64,000 bases of DNA from Thermoleophilia bacterium (GCA_014859345.1 JACUUL010000002.1:1-64000), one strand, 5' to 3'. Positions 1 through 9,401 are shown, numbered from the stretch's first letter. Numbers and translations: made by a program. Notes: generated from the sequence alone by a model not told the origin.

Positions 1-216
1 ACGGCAGCCAGAAAAAAAGCTGCCCGCAAGCCGGGTATGAAGAAGGCCGCCCCGAGGAAGAAGGCCGCCCCGAAGAAGAAGGCCGCTCCGAAGAAGAAGG
101 CTGTTTCCAAAAAGACCGCGGCCAGAAAGACCGCAAAAAAGAAGCCCGCCAAGAAATCTGCTGCCAGGAAGACAGCAGCGAAGAAGCCGGCCGCCAGAAA
201 AAAAGCCGGAAAATGA
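1..216 (+). CDS. C-terminal tail of a lysine/alanine-rich histone H1-like DNA-binding protein (5' end outside window)
   Basis: The window opens inside a reading frame that ends at TGA 214-216. All 71 visible residues are Lys, Ala, Pro and Arg with a few Thr, Ser, Gly and others. Three exact-length 18-bp units (46-63, 64-81, 82-99) encode an Ala-Ala-Pro-basic hexapeptide, followed by looser KKxAARK-type repeats. Tails like this occur on bacterial histone H1-like proteins and on actinobacterial HU (HupB-type), where they bind DNA without sequence specificity and compact the nucleoid. The folded domain that would tell these apart lies upstream of the window, so the exact family is open. A strong intrinsic terminator follows 65 bases downstream. 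Confidence 0.75.
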   Translation, partial: TAARKKAARKPGMKKAAPRKKAAPKKKAAPKKKAVSKKTAARKTAKKKPAKKSAARKTAAKKPAARKKAGK

Positions 217-280
217 TCACACGAGACAGTTAGAAAAGCCGCTTCGCGGAAATAATCAATCTGGGCACACGAGTGTGGCG

Positions 281-320
281 TAGCAAGATCCAGAAAACCG
301 GATCTTGCTAACGCTTTTTC
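281..320 (+). terminator. Rho-independent terminator after the histone-like gene
   Basis: A perfect 11-bp stem (281-291 with 300-310, TAGCAAGATCC/GGATCTTGCTA) with an 8-base loop is followed by ACGCTTTTTC. It separates the histone-like gene from the flavoprotein pair, whose first start lies 10 bases after the T-run. Confidence 0.85.
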
Positions 321-330
321 AGGTAGTTAT

Positions 331-963
331 ATGGATGTTTTTGAGGCAATCAGAACCAGGCGGAGCCGCCGGGCTTTTGATTCGAGACCGGTGGAGCCTG
401 ACAAAATCAATAAGATTCTTGATGCCGCCTGCTGGGCTCCATCGCCATCGAACAGTCAACCATGGGAATTCGTCGTCATAACCAATGAAGCCTCGCGAAA
501 CCGGCTTTACGATCTCTCGGAAATCGCCCGCGAGAAAGGCACTGTCGAATTGCACGGGTACGCCTATGTCCGGCCAACGCCTATCGCCAGTGTCGATGAG
601 GAAAGCGAGGAGCGCGAGAAGTCCTTCCCTGACTATGCCTTCACATTCCTCAGGAAAGTTCCGGTGATTGTGGCCGTTGTCGGGCTTCCCCAGGCACAAG
701 TGAGGCTTAGAGGAGCCGGCAGGATCCAGGACGGTTACAAATACGCATGCGCCGCCGCTATTCAGAACATGCTGCTGGCAGCTCAGGCTCTGGAGCTGGG
801 AAGCCTCTGGTTTACTTTCTTCGATCAGAAACTTGTAGGCCAGTTCCTGAATATCGATCCCGGCAAGCACATTGTGGCGCTGGTCTGTCTCGGTTATCCG
901 GCGGGCGATGCGCGTTCTCCCGGGAGATATCCGTGTGAATCGAAAGTAAGGCGCCTGGACTAG
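331..963 (+). CDS. Nitroreductase family FMN protein
   Basis: The 210-residue protein starts with the family's N-terminal pattern: an early RTRRSRRAF stretch that contacts FMN phosphate, then APSPSNSQPWEF around residues 37-48. A C-terminal block has a helix rich in Ala and Leu (AAAIQNMLLAAQALELGS) that packs at the dimer interface. Members use FMN and NAD(P)H to reduce quinones, nitro compounds or flavins; the substrate cannot be read from sequence. ATG 331 follows AGGTAG closely. The next gene begins two bases after this stop, so the two flavoproteins almost certainly share a transcript and perhaps a redox pathway. Confidence 0.85.
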   Translation: MDVFEAIRTRRSRRAFDSRPVEPDKINKILDAACWAPSPSNSQPWEFVVITNEASRNRLYDLSEIAREKGTVELHGYAYVRPTPIASVDEESEEREKSFPDYAFTFLRKVPVIVAVVGLPQAQVRLRGAGRIQDGYKYACAAAIQNMLLAAQALELGSLWFTFFDQKLVGQFLNIDPGKHIVALVCLGYPAGDARSPGRYPCESKVRRLD

Positions 964-965
964 CC

Positions 966-1556
966 ATGCGTGTTCTGGGTATTCACGGAAGCCCCAGGGT
1001 GGGTGGAAATTCCGATACGTTGTTGTCCGCCGCGCTTGCCGGAGCCGAAGAAGCCGGCGCTGAGATTAAAAGGATCAATGTGTCCGGCTTGCGCATATCC
1101 GGATGCACAGAGTGCAATGACTGCTACGCGCTGGGCGAATGCAGCATTACTGACGATGACATGGGTCAGATTTATGACGCGCTGGAGTGGGCCGACAGGA
1201 TCATCTTCGCGTCTCCTATCTTCTTCATGGGGCTGCCGTCGCAGGCCAAGGCCCTTATCGACAGATGTCAGCGCTACTGGGCTCTCAAGCACGTTCTGGG
1301 AGAAGAGTTTCCCCGCCCCGAAGGAGCTCCCGCCCGTTTCGGGATATTCATCGGGGTAGGCGCCACCAGGGGGAAAAAACTGTTTGACGGAGTGATTCTG
1401 ACCATGAAATATTTCTTCGACGCGATCAGCATGAAGCCGGTGGAGGACCTTTATGTCCTGATTCGTGGAATCGACGAGAAGGGAGAAATAAGCACAAATG
1501 CAGAAGCTCTTCGATCCGCGCGCGAGTCCGGCGGAAAACTTGCCGCTATGGATTGA
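966..1556 (+). CDS. NADPH-dependent FMN reductase / iron-sulfur flavoprotein-like protein
   Basis: This 196-residue flavodoxin-fold protein begins with a beta strand and the phosphate-binding loop HGSPRVGGNSDTLL, as in the NADPH-dependent FMN reductase and iron-sulfur flavoprotein families. A CTECNDCY segment near residue 50, followed by another Cys eight residues on, resembles the compact cysteine motif that binds a [4Fe-4S] cluster in archaeal and clostridial Isf proteins; whether a cluster is bound is inference. The SPIFFMGLPSQAKALIDR block lines the flavin site. It is coupled to the upstream nitroreductase with a 2-base gap. Likely role: electron transfer or flavin/quinone reduction in the cytoplasm. 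Confidence 0.8.
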   Translation: MRVLGIHGSPRVGGNSDTLLSAALAGAEEAGAEIKRINVSGLRISGCTECNDCYALGECSITDDDMGQIYDALEWADRIIFASPIFFMGLPSQAKALIDRCQRYWALKHVLGEEFPRPEGAPARFGIFIGVGATRGKKLFDGVILTMKYFFDAISMKPVEDLYVLIRGIDEKGEISTNAEALRSARESGGKLAAMD

Positions 1557-1573
1557 CGCCGGTACCGGAAATC

Positions 1574-1900
1574 TCAGCGCGGGCTGGTCTCATCCGGCGA
1601 TTGCCGGCGGTCATGACCCTTGAGCGGATCCTGGGCAATCCGCCGGTCAACAATGACCGTAACCCCCGCAAGGCTGCTTGAAAGTTCCTGACAGCGACGC
1701 TTGAGAAAAGGCATCCGGCGGTCAACAATCAACAGCTCTCCGTTTTGCGTGGGCACCACAGATGATTTGAATCCACAGAAACGACAGCTGCTAAATTTGT
1801 TATAAGTGTGGCCGTTTTCGTTTTTTCGGTTGCCGCAATATGGACAAAAAAGTCCGCTTCTCATGTACCGAGTATAGACGCGGGCCAAGGGGTGAACCAT
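1574..1900 (-). CDS. Small zinc-ribbon protein with repeated IVDRR motifs
   Basis: A 108-residue protein with a clear N-terminal zinc ribbon: Cys19-x2-Cys22 and Cys39-x2-Cys42, written CPYCGN and CRFCGF. After the ribbon come two copies of a hydrophobic-hydrophobic-VDRR motif (LIVDRRM near residue 58, VIVDRRI near residue 83) and a third DRR further on. I do not recognise the family. ATG 1900 has AGGGGA about 8 bases upstream; an internal ATG at 1864, just before the ribbon, is an alternative start. It converges on the flavoprotein gene with only 17 bases between the stops. Zinc ribbons of this size often bind nucleic acid or proteins, but no function is claimed. Confidence 0.55.
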   Translation of the reverse strand: MVHPLARVYTRYMRSGLFCPYCGNRKNENGHTYNKFSSCRFCGFKSSVVPTQNGELLIVDRRMPFLKRRCQELSSSLAGVTVIVDRRIAQDPLKGHDRRQSPDETSPR

Positions 1901-1955
1901 CGGGGATTCCCCTGAAATACAGGCATTATTAATATCCTAATAAATGGAAGAACAC

Positions 1956-2234
1956 ATGAAAAAATTTACCCTTGAAGAGCTCAAGGAGCATAACGGCAGA
2001 CAGGGAACCATCTATGTTGCCTTCAAAGGCAAAGTCTACGACTTGACCGAAAGCTATCTCTGGGAGGATGGTTTGCATCAGGATCTGCACGAGGCCGGCA
2101 TGGACCTGAGCAAGGAAATGGCTGAAGCGCCCCATGATGAAGACCTTTTAAGAAACTTCCCGGTCATTGGCGAACTGGATGAAGGAGGAAGCCCGGGCGG
2201 CGGGGGACAGGCCAACGCATTCGGCTTACTCTAG
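1956..2234 (+). CDS. Cytochrome b5-like heme/steroid-binding domain protein
   Basis: The 92-residue protein is a single cytochrome b5-like domain of the short prokaryotic type. It has FTLEELKEHNG at the start, then YVAFKGKVYDLT, LWEDGLHQDLHEAGMDLS and EAPHDEDLLRNFPVIGEL. The spaced histidines after the LW and in APH are the positions expected to contact heme or a steroid-like ligand. ATG 1956 is preferred over the in-frame ATG at 1944 because GGAAG lies 5 bases in front of it. There is no signal peptide or membrane segment; the tail is Gly-rich. The partner is unknown. It stands alone, with the tRNA-Asn gene on the other strand immediately downstream. Confidence 0.8.
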   Translation: MKKFTLEELKEHNGRQGTIYVAFKGKVYDLTESYLWEDGLHQDLHEAGMDLSKEMAEAPHDEDLLRNFPVIGELDEGGSPGGGGQANAFGLL

Positions 2235-2241
2235 GAGTTAT

Positions 2242-2316
2242 TGGCTCCTCGGGCAGGACTCGAACCTGCAACAAACCGGTTAACAGCCGGTTGCTCTACC
2301 ATTGAGCTACCGAGGA
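2242..2316 (-). tRNA. tRNA-Asn (anticodon GTT)
   Basis: The minus strand folds as a complete 75-base tRNA including an encoded 3' CCA. The acceptor stem is TCCTCGG/CCGAGGA with G as discriminator. The D-arm contains AGCTCAATGGTAGAGC. The anticodon stem CCGGC/ACCGG encloses CTGTTAA, giving anticodon GTT. The T-arm is GCAGG TTCGAGT CCTGC. No terminator is evident beyond the CCA. Confidence 0.97.
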
Positions 2317-2450
2317 GCATTTGCTGGTGGGAAAAAGGATATCCGGCCCCGACTGAGAGCATTATAGAGGGGCGCGGGCGGGGTTTTCAAGAAAGTGCTT
2401 GCTGCTACGGCTTCAGGTTTGCGTCCGGTTTACCGGCCGAAAGGGTGTTT

Positions 2451-3575
2451 TTACTCCAGGAATTCCTTCAGTTTTTGAGACTCGCGGTAACTCTTGAGCT
2501 TCACCAGTGTTTTGGCCTCGATCTGACGGATGCGCTCGCGGGTGACTCCGAATTTCTGGCCCACTTCTTCCAGAGTGCGGGGATGTTCGCCCTTAAGTCC
2601 GAACCGCAGCTCTATCACTTTTCTCTCTCTGTGAGTCAGGCTGCACAGAACCCGGGTCAGGTCCTCCTTCTGCATGATGTCAGAAACCGCGTCGGCAGGT
2701 GCCACGGCGTCATTGTCCTCAATGAAGTCGCCCAGCTGGCTGTCCTCTTCTTCCCCGATCGGCGTTTCCAGGGACACGGGTTCCTGCGATATCTTGAGGA
2801 TTTCCCGCACCTTGTCGGGAGTTGTGTCCATTTCCTTCGCGATCTCGAAAGGCGTCGGCTCCCGGCCCTTGTCCTGCAGCAGCTGGCGCTGCACCCGGAT
2901 CAGCTTGTTTATGGTTTCCACCATGTGAACCGGGATGCGGATCGTCCGCGCCTGATCGGCGATCGCGCGGGTGATAGCCTGACGGATCCACCATGTCGCG
3001 TAAGTGGAGAATTTGTACCCCTTGCGGTAATCAAATTTCTCTACAGCTCTGATGAGCCCCAGGTTTCCCTCCTGGATGAGGTCGAGGAACAGCATACCCC
3101 GGCCAACGTAGCGCTTGGCGATGCTCACCACCAGCCGCAGATTGGCCTGGATAAGCCGGCGTTTGGCCTCCATGTCCTGCCGCTCGATGCGCTTGGCCAG
3201 GGCCACCTCCTCTTCAGCGGTTAGCAGCGGCACCCGGCCGATCTCCTTAAGATAAAGGCGCACCGGATCGCTGGTAGGGGTTTTGACTGACAAGTCGAGG
3301 CGGTTGAGTATCTCGTCCTCGTTGACCTTGCCATCCTGGACCCCCGGCTCCAGCAGCAGCTCGTTATCCTCTTCCATCACTTCGATGCCCATGTCCACGA
3401 ACATGGCATAGATGTTCTCGATCTGATCAGTGTTCAGATCCACGTCCTGCAGCACGTCCGCAACCCGGTCCGAGGAAAGATATCCTTGTTCTTTTCCTTC
3501 CATGACCAGCTCGCGCACTTCGTCCAGGACAAGCTCGTCGTGCGGATTGATGCCCGTGTCCTCAGTCTGGCTCAT
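2451..3575 (-). CDS. rpoD: Primary RNA polymerase sigma factor (sigma-70/SigA)
   Basis: The 374-residue protein is a group 1 sigma factor. It has an N-terminal region 1.1 (residues ~5-75), region 1.2 ([16 protein letters not shown]), region 2 with [19 protein letters not shown] and the -10 recognition helix [18 protein letters not shown], region 3, and region 4.2 ending in [20 protein letters not shown]. It directs core polymerase to housekeeping promoters. Its ATG overlaps the dnaG stop as ATGA, a translationally coupled junction. The reading frame stays open a further 49 codons upstream, but that stretch lies within dnaG and is not sigma-like. The dnaG-rpoD pair is the ancestral macromolecular-synthesis arrangement. 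Confidence 0.97.
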   Translation of the reverse strand: MSQTEDTGINPHDELVLDEVRELVMEGKEQGYLSSDRVADVLQDVDLNTDQIENIYAMFVDMGIEVMEEDNELLLEPGVQDGKVNEDEILNRLDLSVKTPTSDPVRLYLKEIGRVPLLTAEEEVALAKRIERQDMEAKRRLIQANLRLVVSIAKRYVGRGMLFLDLIQEGNLGLIRAVEKFDYRKGYKFSTYATWWIRQAITRAIADQARTIRIPVHMVETINKLIRVQRQLLQDKGREPTPFEIAKEMDTTPDKVREILKISQEPVSLETPIGEEEDSQLGDFIEDNDAVAPADAVSDIMQKEDLTRVLCSLTHRERKVIELRFGLKGEHPRTLEEVGQKFGVTRERIRQIEAKTLVKLKSYRESQKLKEFLE

Positions 3576-5359
3576 ACAGTTTCGAAAGTGCCGGATTGAA
3601 TTTTTCTGAGGATTCCGCGACGCCGGTCTTCCAGCCGGTATAGCTCTTTGAGATCCACCTCTTCCCCGCTTCCCAATCTTGACTTGAGCTTCTCGATCCG
3701 CCGGTATATCTCGCTTTCGCAAAGCCTCATGAAAAGTTCGGGAAGAGCAGCGGGAGAGTATTTCTCGGTTTGAGCACGGATGAAAAGTTCGGAGATTAAA
3801 TCGCTAAGCTCGCCGCCGGCCGGCAGCGCCGTTTCTTTGATCACAGACCCGGTTTCTTTAACGCTCGCGAGCCTGTTCTTGACCCAGTTAAATGCAGACC
3901 GGTTGAGATCGGTCGTAAAGTGGGCTTCGGTCATGAGCTGCAAGTACCTTCCCGCCTCTTCTTCCCGTGCCAGGCACAGGCTGAGGAAACTTCTCTCGGT
4001 TATCTCCCCCTGAGAGAGAACCCGCCGCTTAGTACTGCCGCCGGCATCACCATTTTCGGTAGACGGCGCCGACTGCATTAAGTATGCCATATTTTCAGGG
4101 CTAAGGCGGAGCCGGCCCGCCACGATTCTTATCTGCTCATCCCGTTCTATCGAATTCGGCGCCTGTGAAAGTATCGGTCCCAGCTTCTTGAAAGCCTGCA
4201 CCTTCCCTTCGGTGCTATCCAGATCCGACAGCGAAAGCGCAGTTTGAACTTGGTATTTTAACAATCCTGGCGCGCTGGCGGCAAGTTCGCCAAACTGTTC
4301 AAGCCCACCTGTTGCAAAGACCAGATCCGCTGGATCATTTCCCGTGGGCATCTCGATGACCCTGACGTTCAGGCCCAGTCTCCTGGCAGGCTCGAGCGCC
4401 CGCAGCATAGCCGACCGGCCGGCCCAATCGGCGTCAAAGGCCAAAAAAACGTTCTTGGTGAATCTCGATATCTCCCGCATCTGCTGCTCGGTAAGAGCCG
4501 TGCCCATCGAAGCCACGGCAGCCGGCATGCCGGCCTGATTAAGGGCCAAAACATCCGTATAGCCTTCGACCACGAATACCCTGTTCTCCCTGGTGATGGC
4601 CCTTCTGGCATTGCCCAGGCCGAAAACCAGCCTGCTCTTGTGGTATAACTCTGTTTCCGGAGAATTCATGTATTTTGGCTTGCTTTCATCGAGAACGCGG
4701 GCGCCAAAGCCCAGCACCCGGCCCCTATGGTCTGTAAATGGGAACATCAACCGTCCCCGGAAGCGATCCATCTTCCCCCCTCCGCGCCGGTCACTCAGAA
4801 GGCCGGCCCGGACCAGTTCTTCTATGGCATAACCCTTGGCGGTGGCTGCCTTGAGCAGCGCCTTGCCCTTCTCCGGTGAAAAACCAAGCCTGAAATCGCT
4901 TATTACCTCTTCCTTGAAACCCCTTCTGCTGAGGTAGTCGCGGGCCGCCGCGGCCGAAGATGATTCCTGGAGAACCCGCGAGTAATATCCGGCAGCCTGA
5001 TCCAGCAGCGAATAGATTCTCTCTTTGCCAACCCGGCGCTTCTCCTCTTCCGGGCTGCTACTCTCATAATCCAGGCTGACGCCGTATTTATCAGCCAGGC
5101 TTCTTACCGCATCCACGAACTGAAGCCCCTCCTTTTCCTGGATGAAGCGAAACGCGTTGCCGCCTTCGCCACAACCGAAGCAGTAATAAAGCTTGCGAAC
5201 GGGATCCACGGAAAATGAGGGAGTCTTCTCGCCATGGAAGGGACAGCGTCCCATATGGCTGGTTCCGCTTTTTTTCAGGGTTGTGTAGGGGGCGACGATT
5301 TCCAGCATGTCGCAGGCATCGAGCACCGCCTGGATGCTGGCCTGGGTTATGAGCGCCAT
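3572..5359 (-). CDS. dnaG: DNA primase
   Basis: This 595-residue primase lays RNA primers for Okazaki fragments. The N-terminal CHC2 zinc finger is seen as CPFH (residues ~39-42) and CFGC (~60-63). It is followed by the catalytic core with the TOPRIM motifs [11 protein letters not shown] and [11 protein letters not shown], where the acidic residues hold the metal ions. A DnaB-interacting C-terminal helical domain fills the last ~140 residues. The length is normal. The gene ends in an ATGA overlap with rpoD and begins 61 bases after dgt, so dgt-dnaG-rpoD probably form one transcript. Confidence 0.97.
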   Translation of the reverse strand: MALITQASIQAVLDACDMLEIVAPYTTLKKSGTSHMGRCPFHGEKTPSFSVDPVRKLYYCFGCGEGGNAFRFIQEKEGLQFVDAVRSLADKYGVSLDYESSSPEEEKRRVGKERIYSLLDQAAGYYSRVLQESSSAAAARDYLSRRGFKEEVISDFRLGFSPEKGKALLKAATAKGYAIEELVRAGLLSDRRGGGKMDRFRGRLMFPFTDHRGRVLGFGARVLDESKPKYMNSPETELYHKSRLVFGLGNARRAITRENRVFVVEGYTDVLALNQAGMPAAVASMGTALTEQQMREISRFTKNVFLAFDADWAGRSAMLRALEPARRLGLNVRVIEMPTGNDPADLVFATGGLEQFGELAASAPGLLKYQVQTALSLSDLDSTEGKVQAFKKLGPILSQAPNSIERDEQIRIVAGRLRLSPENMAYLMQSAPSTENGDAGGSTKRRVLSQGEITERSFLSLCLAREEEAGRYLQLMTEAHFTTDLNRSAFNWVKNRLASVKETGSVIKETALPAGGELSDLISELFIRAQTEKYSPAALPELFMRLCESEIYRRIEKLKSRLGSGEEVDLKELYRLEDRRRGILRKIQSGTFETV

Positions 5360-5420
5360 GAGCCGGACCTCTCCCTGACCTCAGACAAGCGCTTTGAAGG
5401 CTCCTCGAACCGGTCGTTTT

Positions 5421-6488
5421 TCAATGACGTCCCTGTCCTTTCTCTTGCCCATCGCCCGCCGCCTCCCCACCCCGGGGCGGCCACTCGCTGGGAATGAAAA
5501 GCCGCTTGAAGACACGGATGGCATAGCGGTCGGTCATGCCGGCGATATAATCGGACACGACGGTGTGAAGGTCGTCGCCACCGGTCAGGGACCATTCCGG
5601 CAACGTCTCCGGATTTTCACTGCAATATTCGAAAAGGCCTTCGATGACATTGCGCACACGCCCCATCTCCCGGCTGGCCACCGAGCCCAGATAGACTTTC
5701 TCAAAAAGGAAATTCCGCAAGCTGTCCATCGCCTCTCTCATGGGCGGGCTCATGACAATGTCATTGTTTTCGAAACTGCTTTCCACGAGGTCATGCACCA
5801 GGCCATCGATGCGAGCGCTGCAGGAATCTCCCAGAAAGCGAGCGCCGGCCGGCAGGTCGGCGGCCTTGATGATGCCGGCCCGCAGCGCATCGTCGACGTC
5901 GTGATTTACATACGCGATGCGGTCAGCAATACGTACGATGCGGCCCTCCAGGGTTTCAGGCAAATCGGGGCCGGTATGCCTGAGAATGCCGTCCTCCACC
6001 TCAGCGCACAGATTGAGCCCCCTGCCGGCATGCTCCAAGCGGCGCACGACCCGCAGACTCTGATGATTGTGCTCGAAGACCCGGCCCGTGCGGCTCTTAA
6101 GCGACGCGGAAAGGGCCTCTTCGCCGATATGACCGAATGGCGTATGGCCCAGATCGTGTCCCAGGCTGATGGCTTCGGCCAGGTCCTCATTCAGCCTGAG
6201 GGCGCGGGCCGCGGTGCGGGAGATGCCCGAAACCTCCAGTGTGTGGGTAAGCCGGGTACGGTAATGATCGCCTTCAGGGGCGATGAAGACCTGGGTCTTG
6301 TGCTTCAGGCGCCGGAAGCTCTTGCTGTGCACGATACGGTCGCGGTCGCGCTGGAAGCAGGTCCTGAGAGAACAGGGTTTTTCCGGCACCGCTCTGCCCC
6401 GGCTCTCTCCAGCCCTGGCCGCGAAAGGGGAAAGGTATTTACCCTCCCACTCCTCTGTGACGGACGCGGATGTCGGGTGGGCGCTCAT
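5421..6488 (-). CDS. dgt: Deoxyguanosinetriphosphate triphosphohydrolase-like HD hydrolase
   Basis: The 355-residue protein is a dGTPase-family HD-domain enzyme. Conserved landmarks are RDRDRIVHSKSFRRL near the start, THTLEV as the first metal histidine motif, and GHDLGHTPFGH as the HD signature with its following histidines. Family members hydrolyse dNTPs to the deoxynucleoside and tripolyphosphate, limiting dNTP pools. The shorter, non-enterobacterial form seen here often has broad dNTP specificity, so the substrate is uncertain. It lies directly upstream of dnaG, placing a dNTP-pool enzyme with the primase. ATG 6488 lacks a strong Shine-Dalgarno. Confidence 0.9.
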   Translation of the reverse strand: MSAHPTSASVTEEWEGKYLSPFAARAGESRGRAVPEKPCSLRTCFQRDRDRIVHSKSFRRLKHKTQVFIAPEGDHYRTRLTHTLEVSGISRTAARALRLNEDLAEAISLGHDLGHTPFGHIGEEALSASLKSRTGRVFEHNHQSLRVVRRLEHAGRGLNLCAEVEDGILRHTGPDLPETLEGRIVRIADRIAYVNHDVDDALRAGIIKAADLPAGARFLGDSCSARIDGLVHDLVESSFENNDIVMSPPMREAMDSLRNFLFEKVYLGSVASREMGRVRNVIEGLFEYCSENPETLPEWSLTGGDDLHTVVSDYIAGMTDRYAIRVFKRLFIPSEWPPRGGEAAGDGQEKGQGRH

Positions 6489-6603
6489 GTTAACCAGCTT
6501 ATAACTTATCCAGCGGACAGAAACGGCCGGAGTTACAGGTCCGGCCGGTACATTTGACGGTTATGTGAGTTTAGCTTAACGGACTTAATAATAGAACCGC
6601 ATG

Positions 6604-6626
6604 GGGCATAAGGCCAGCCTATGCCC
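6604..6626 (-). terminator. Possible terminator hairpin between ppdK and dgt
   Basis: On the minus strand, seven bases after the ppdK stop codon, GGGCATA pairs with TATGCCC around a 9-base loop. There is no clean U-run; the sequence that follows is mixed with scattered T's. This may be a weak or factor-dependent terminator, or an mRNA-processing hairpin. Confidence 0.35.
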
Positions 6627-6632
6627 TCTGAG

Positions 6633-9299
6633 TTACGCCGTCGTATACATCATCTTCTTCTCTTCCAGGACCGCCTGGGCCGCAGCCAGCCTGGCCAGGG
6701 GCACCCGGAAAGGTGAGCAGCTGACGTAATCGAGACCTACCCGGTGGCAGAACTTGACGCTGGCCGGCTCGCCGCCGTGCTCGCCGCAGACGCCCAGCTT
6801 GATTCCCGGTTTCTTCTGGCGGCTTTCTTTTACGGCCAACTCCACCAGGCGGCCCACGCCGTTGATATCGATCGTCTCGAATGGATTGTACTTGACGATC
6901 CCCTCTTCCAGATAGAACGTGAGAAACTTGCCTTCGGCGTCGTCCCGCGAAAAACCGAGCGTGGTTTGGGTGAGATCGTTGGTGCCGAAGCTGAAAAAGT
7001 CGGCGTAATCGGAGATGTGGCCCGCGGTCAGCGCCGCCCTCGGCAGCTCGATCATGGTGCCGACCAGATACTCGATCTTGACGCCCGCACGCACCAGCAC
7101 CTCATCACAGGTCTTAACGGCGAGCTCGCGCATCATGTGAAGCTCCTCGGCATATCCCACCAGCGGAATCATGATTTCCACCTGCGGATCGTCTCCGGAT
7201 TTCTTGCTGACCTCAACGGCCGCCCGCATGATTGCCCGCACCTGCATCTCGTAAATCTCCGGCCACTGGATGCCCAGACGGCAGCCGCGGGTTCCTAGCA
7301 TCGGATTCATCTCCTTCAGGGCCCGCACGCGGCCGGCCAGTTTCTCCTTTTCGGTGATCTCCACCGCGGGGGCTCCGGTCAGCCGGGCCCGCTCGAGGTC
7401 CACCATGACCTCGGTATAATCGGGGAGAAACTCGTGCAGAGGCGGGTCCAGCAGGCGAATCGTGACCGGCAGGCCGTGCATGGCCTCGAAAATGCCCTCG
7501 AAATCTGCCTGCTGCACGGGCAGGAGCTTGTCGAGGAAAGATTTGCGCTCTTCGGAGCTCTCGGACATGATCATCTGCCTGACGATTGGCAGGCGGTCTT
7601 CCTGCATGAACATGTGTTCGGTCCGGCACAGCCCTATGCCCTGGGCGCCGAACTCACGGGCCTTGATGGCGTCTTCGGGCGTGTCGGCATTGGTACGCAC
7701 GCTCAGCTTGCGGATCTCATCGGCCCAGGCCACAATGGCCTGGAAATTCTCGTTGATCTGCTGGGGCACCAGATCGACTGCTCCCTGTATGACCTTACCG
7801 GTGGTGCCATCGATGCTGATAATGTCCCCTTCCCTTACAACGGTGCCATTGACGCTGAACCGTTTCTCCTTGTCGTCGATATGAATCTGCTCTGCGCCGC
7901 ACACGGCAGGCTTGCCCATGCCGCGGGCGACCACGGCCGCGTGACTGGTCATGCCGCCATGCGACGTAAGCACGCCCTGGGCCATGATCAGGCCGTGGAT
8001 GTCATCGGGACTGGTCTCCCAACGCACCAGGATGACCGACTCTCCGGCTTTGCCCTTCTCCTCGGCGGTGTCGGCATCGAAAACTACCTTGCCCACGGCC
8101 GCGCCGGGGGAAGCATTCAAGCCGGTGGTGAGGACTTCGAACTCCGCGTCGGGATCGATCATCGGGTGCAGAAGCTGGTCGAGCTGGCCCGGGTCCACCT
8201 TGGCCACTGCCTCCTCCTTGGTGATCAGGCCCTCCTCGACCAGGTCGCTGGCGATCTTCACCGCTGCCGCGGCCGTGCGCTTGCCATCCCTGGTCTGCAG
8301 CATGTAGAACTTTCCCTTCTCGATGGTGAACTCGATATCCTCCATCTCGCGGTAATGCTGCTCCAGCTTGCGCATGGTATCCACTAGCTGCCGGAACACT
8401 TCCGGCATCTCCTGCTCCATGTCGGCCAGCTTCTTGGTCTTGCGGATGCCGGCCACCACGTCCTCCCCCTGGGCGTTTGTCAGGTAGTCTCCGAAGATCT
8501 CCTTCTCCCCGGTTGAAGGATTGCGGGTGAAGGCCACCCCGGTTCCGGAATTGTCACCCATATTGCCGAAGACCATCAGCTGCACGTTTACGGCCGTGCC
8601 CAGGTCATCAGAAATATTGTAGTGGCGGCGGTAGGTTACGGCGCGAGGGTTACCCCAACTGCGGAAGACTGCTTGGATAGCCAGGTCCAGCTGCTCCCTG
8701 GGATCGGCAGGAAAGGAACGGCCTGTTTCCTTCTCCAGGATCGACTTGAACTTCTCCTCCACTGCTTTCAGTTGCTCCGGAGTCAGTTCGCTGTCGAAGT
8801 TGACGCCGGCTTTTTCCCGGGCCTCGGTCAGGACGTCCTCGAAGAGGTGACCCTCAATCTCCATCACCACCTTGCCGAACATCTGGATGAACCGGCGGTA
8901 AGCATCGTAGGCGAAACGCTCATCGCCGGTCTTTTTGGCCAGCCCCTTGACTGAATCATCATTGAGCCCCAGATTTAGGACCGTGTCCATCATCCCAGGC
9001 ATGGAGAACTTGGCGCCGGAGCGGACGCTCACCAGAAGGGGATTCTCCGGGTCGCCCAGTTTTTTCCCCGTCTTTCCCTCCAGCCCCGCGAGATACCCGT
9101 CAACTTCCTCCTTGAGGCCCTCTGGAAATCTGTTGCCGAGCTGTCCGTATTCAATGCAGGCTTCCGTGGTGATTGTGAATCCGTCGGGAACCGGAATGCC
9201 CAGATTTGTCATCTCGGCCAGATTGGCTCCCTTGCCGCCCAGCAGATCCTTCATTTCCCGTGAGCCTTCAGAAAAATCGTAAACATATTTCTTGCTCAT
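6633..9299 (-). CDS. ppdK: Pyruvate, phosphate dikinase
   Basis: This 888-residue enzyme interconverts pyruvate, ATP and phosphate with phosphoenolpyruvate, AMP and pyrophosphate. The N-terminal ATP-grasp domain begins YVYDFSEGSREMKDLLGGKGANLAEM. The swivelling phosphohistidine domain carries GGMTSHAAVVARGMGKPAVCG around residue 450, with the His phosphorylated in the cycle. The C-terminal PEP/pyruvate barrel ends with GVCGEHGG and SCSPFRVPLARLAAAQA. ATG 9299 is chosen because GGGAGG sits 5 bases before it; the upstream TTG at 9311 overlaps that site. In Bacillus the gene between glyS and dnaG encodes a PPDK regulatory protein; here that position holds the dikinase itself. No regulator is seen nearby. 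Confidence 0.97.
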   Translation of the reverse strand: MSKKYVYDFSEGSREMKDLLGGKGANLAEMTNLGIPVPDGFTITTEACIEYGQLGNRFPEGLKEEVDGYLAGLEGKTGKKLGDPENPLLVSVRSGAKFSMPGMMDTVLNLGLNDDSVKGLAKKTGDERFAYDAYRRFIQMFGKVVMEIEGHLFEDVLTEAREKAGVNFDSELTPEQLKAVEEKFKSILEKETGRSFPADPREQLDLAIQAVFRSWGNPRAVTYRRHYNISDDLGTAVNVQLMVFGNMGDNSGTGVAFTRNPSTGEKEIFGDYLTNAQGEDVVAGIRKTKKLADMEQEMPEVFRQLVDTMRKLEQHYREMEDIEFTIEKGKFYMLQTRDGKRTAAAAVKIASDLVEEGLITKEEAVAKVDPGQLDQLLHPMIDPDAEFEVLTTGLNASPGAAVGKVVFDADTAEEKGKAGESVILVRWETSPDDIHGLIMAQGVLTSHGGMTSHAAVVARGMGKPAVCGAEQIHIDDKEKRFSVNGTVVREGDIISIDGTTGKVIQGAVDLVPQQINENFQAIVAWADEIRKLSVRTNADTPEDAIKAREFGAQGIGLCRTEHMFMQEDRLPIVRQMIMSESSEERKSFLDKLLPVQQADFEGIFEAMHGLPVTIRLLDPPLHEFLPDYTEVMVDLERARLTGAPAVEITEKEKLAGRVRALKEMNPMLGTRGCRLGIQWPEIYEMQVRAIMRAAVEVSKKSGDDPQVEIMIPLVGYAEELHMMRELAVKTCDEVLVRAGVKIEYLVGTMIELPRAALTAGHISDYADFFSFGTNDLTQTTLGFSRDDAEGKFLTFYLEEGIVKYNPFETIDINGVGRLVELAVKESRQKKPGIKLGVCGEHGGEPASVKFCHRVGLDYVSCSPFRVPLARLAAAQAVLEEKKMMYTTA

Positions 9300-9401
9300 C
9301 AATCCTCCCAAGACTAAAGAAAGATTCTTCCAGCCTCATGCGCAAGACCCCGGTTTCATGAGTTTTTACCGCTCAGTCCGCATTTATACTATGCACTATC
9401 C

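Noticed and set aside
2241-3224. Long plus-strand frame beginning APRAGLEPATNRLTAG
   Set aside because: It starts as the antisense translation of tRNA-Asn, a well-known annotation artefact, and then runs antisense through rpoD.
5394-6557. 387-codon plus-strand frame over dgt
   Set aside because: Shadow of dgt, whose HD motifs are clear on the other strand.
7434-8387. 317-codon plus-strand frame inside ppdK
   Set aside because: Antisense shadow of a strongly conserved gene; no domain and no ribosome site.
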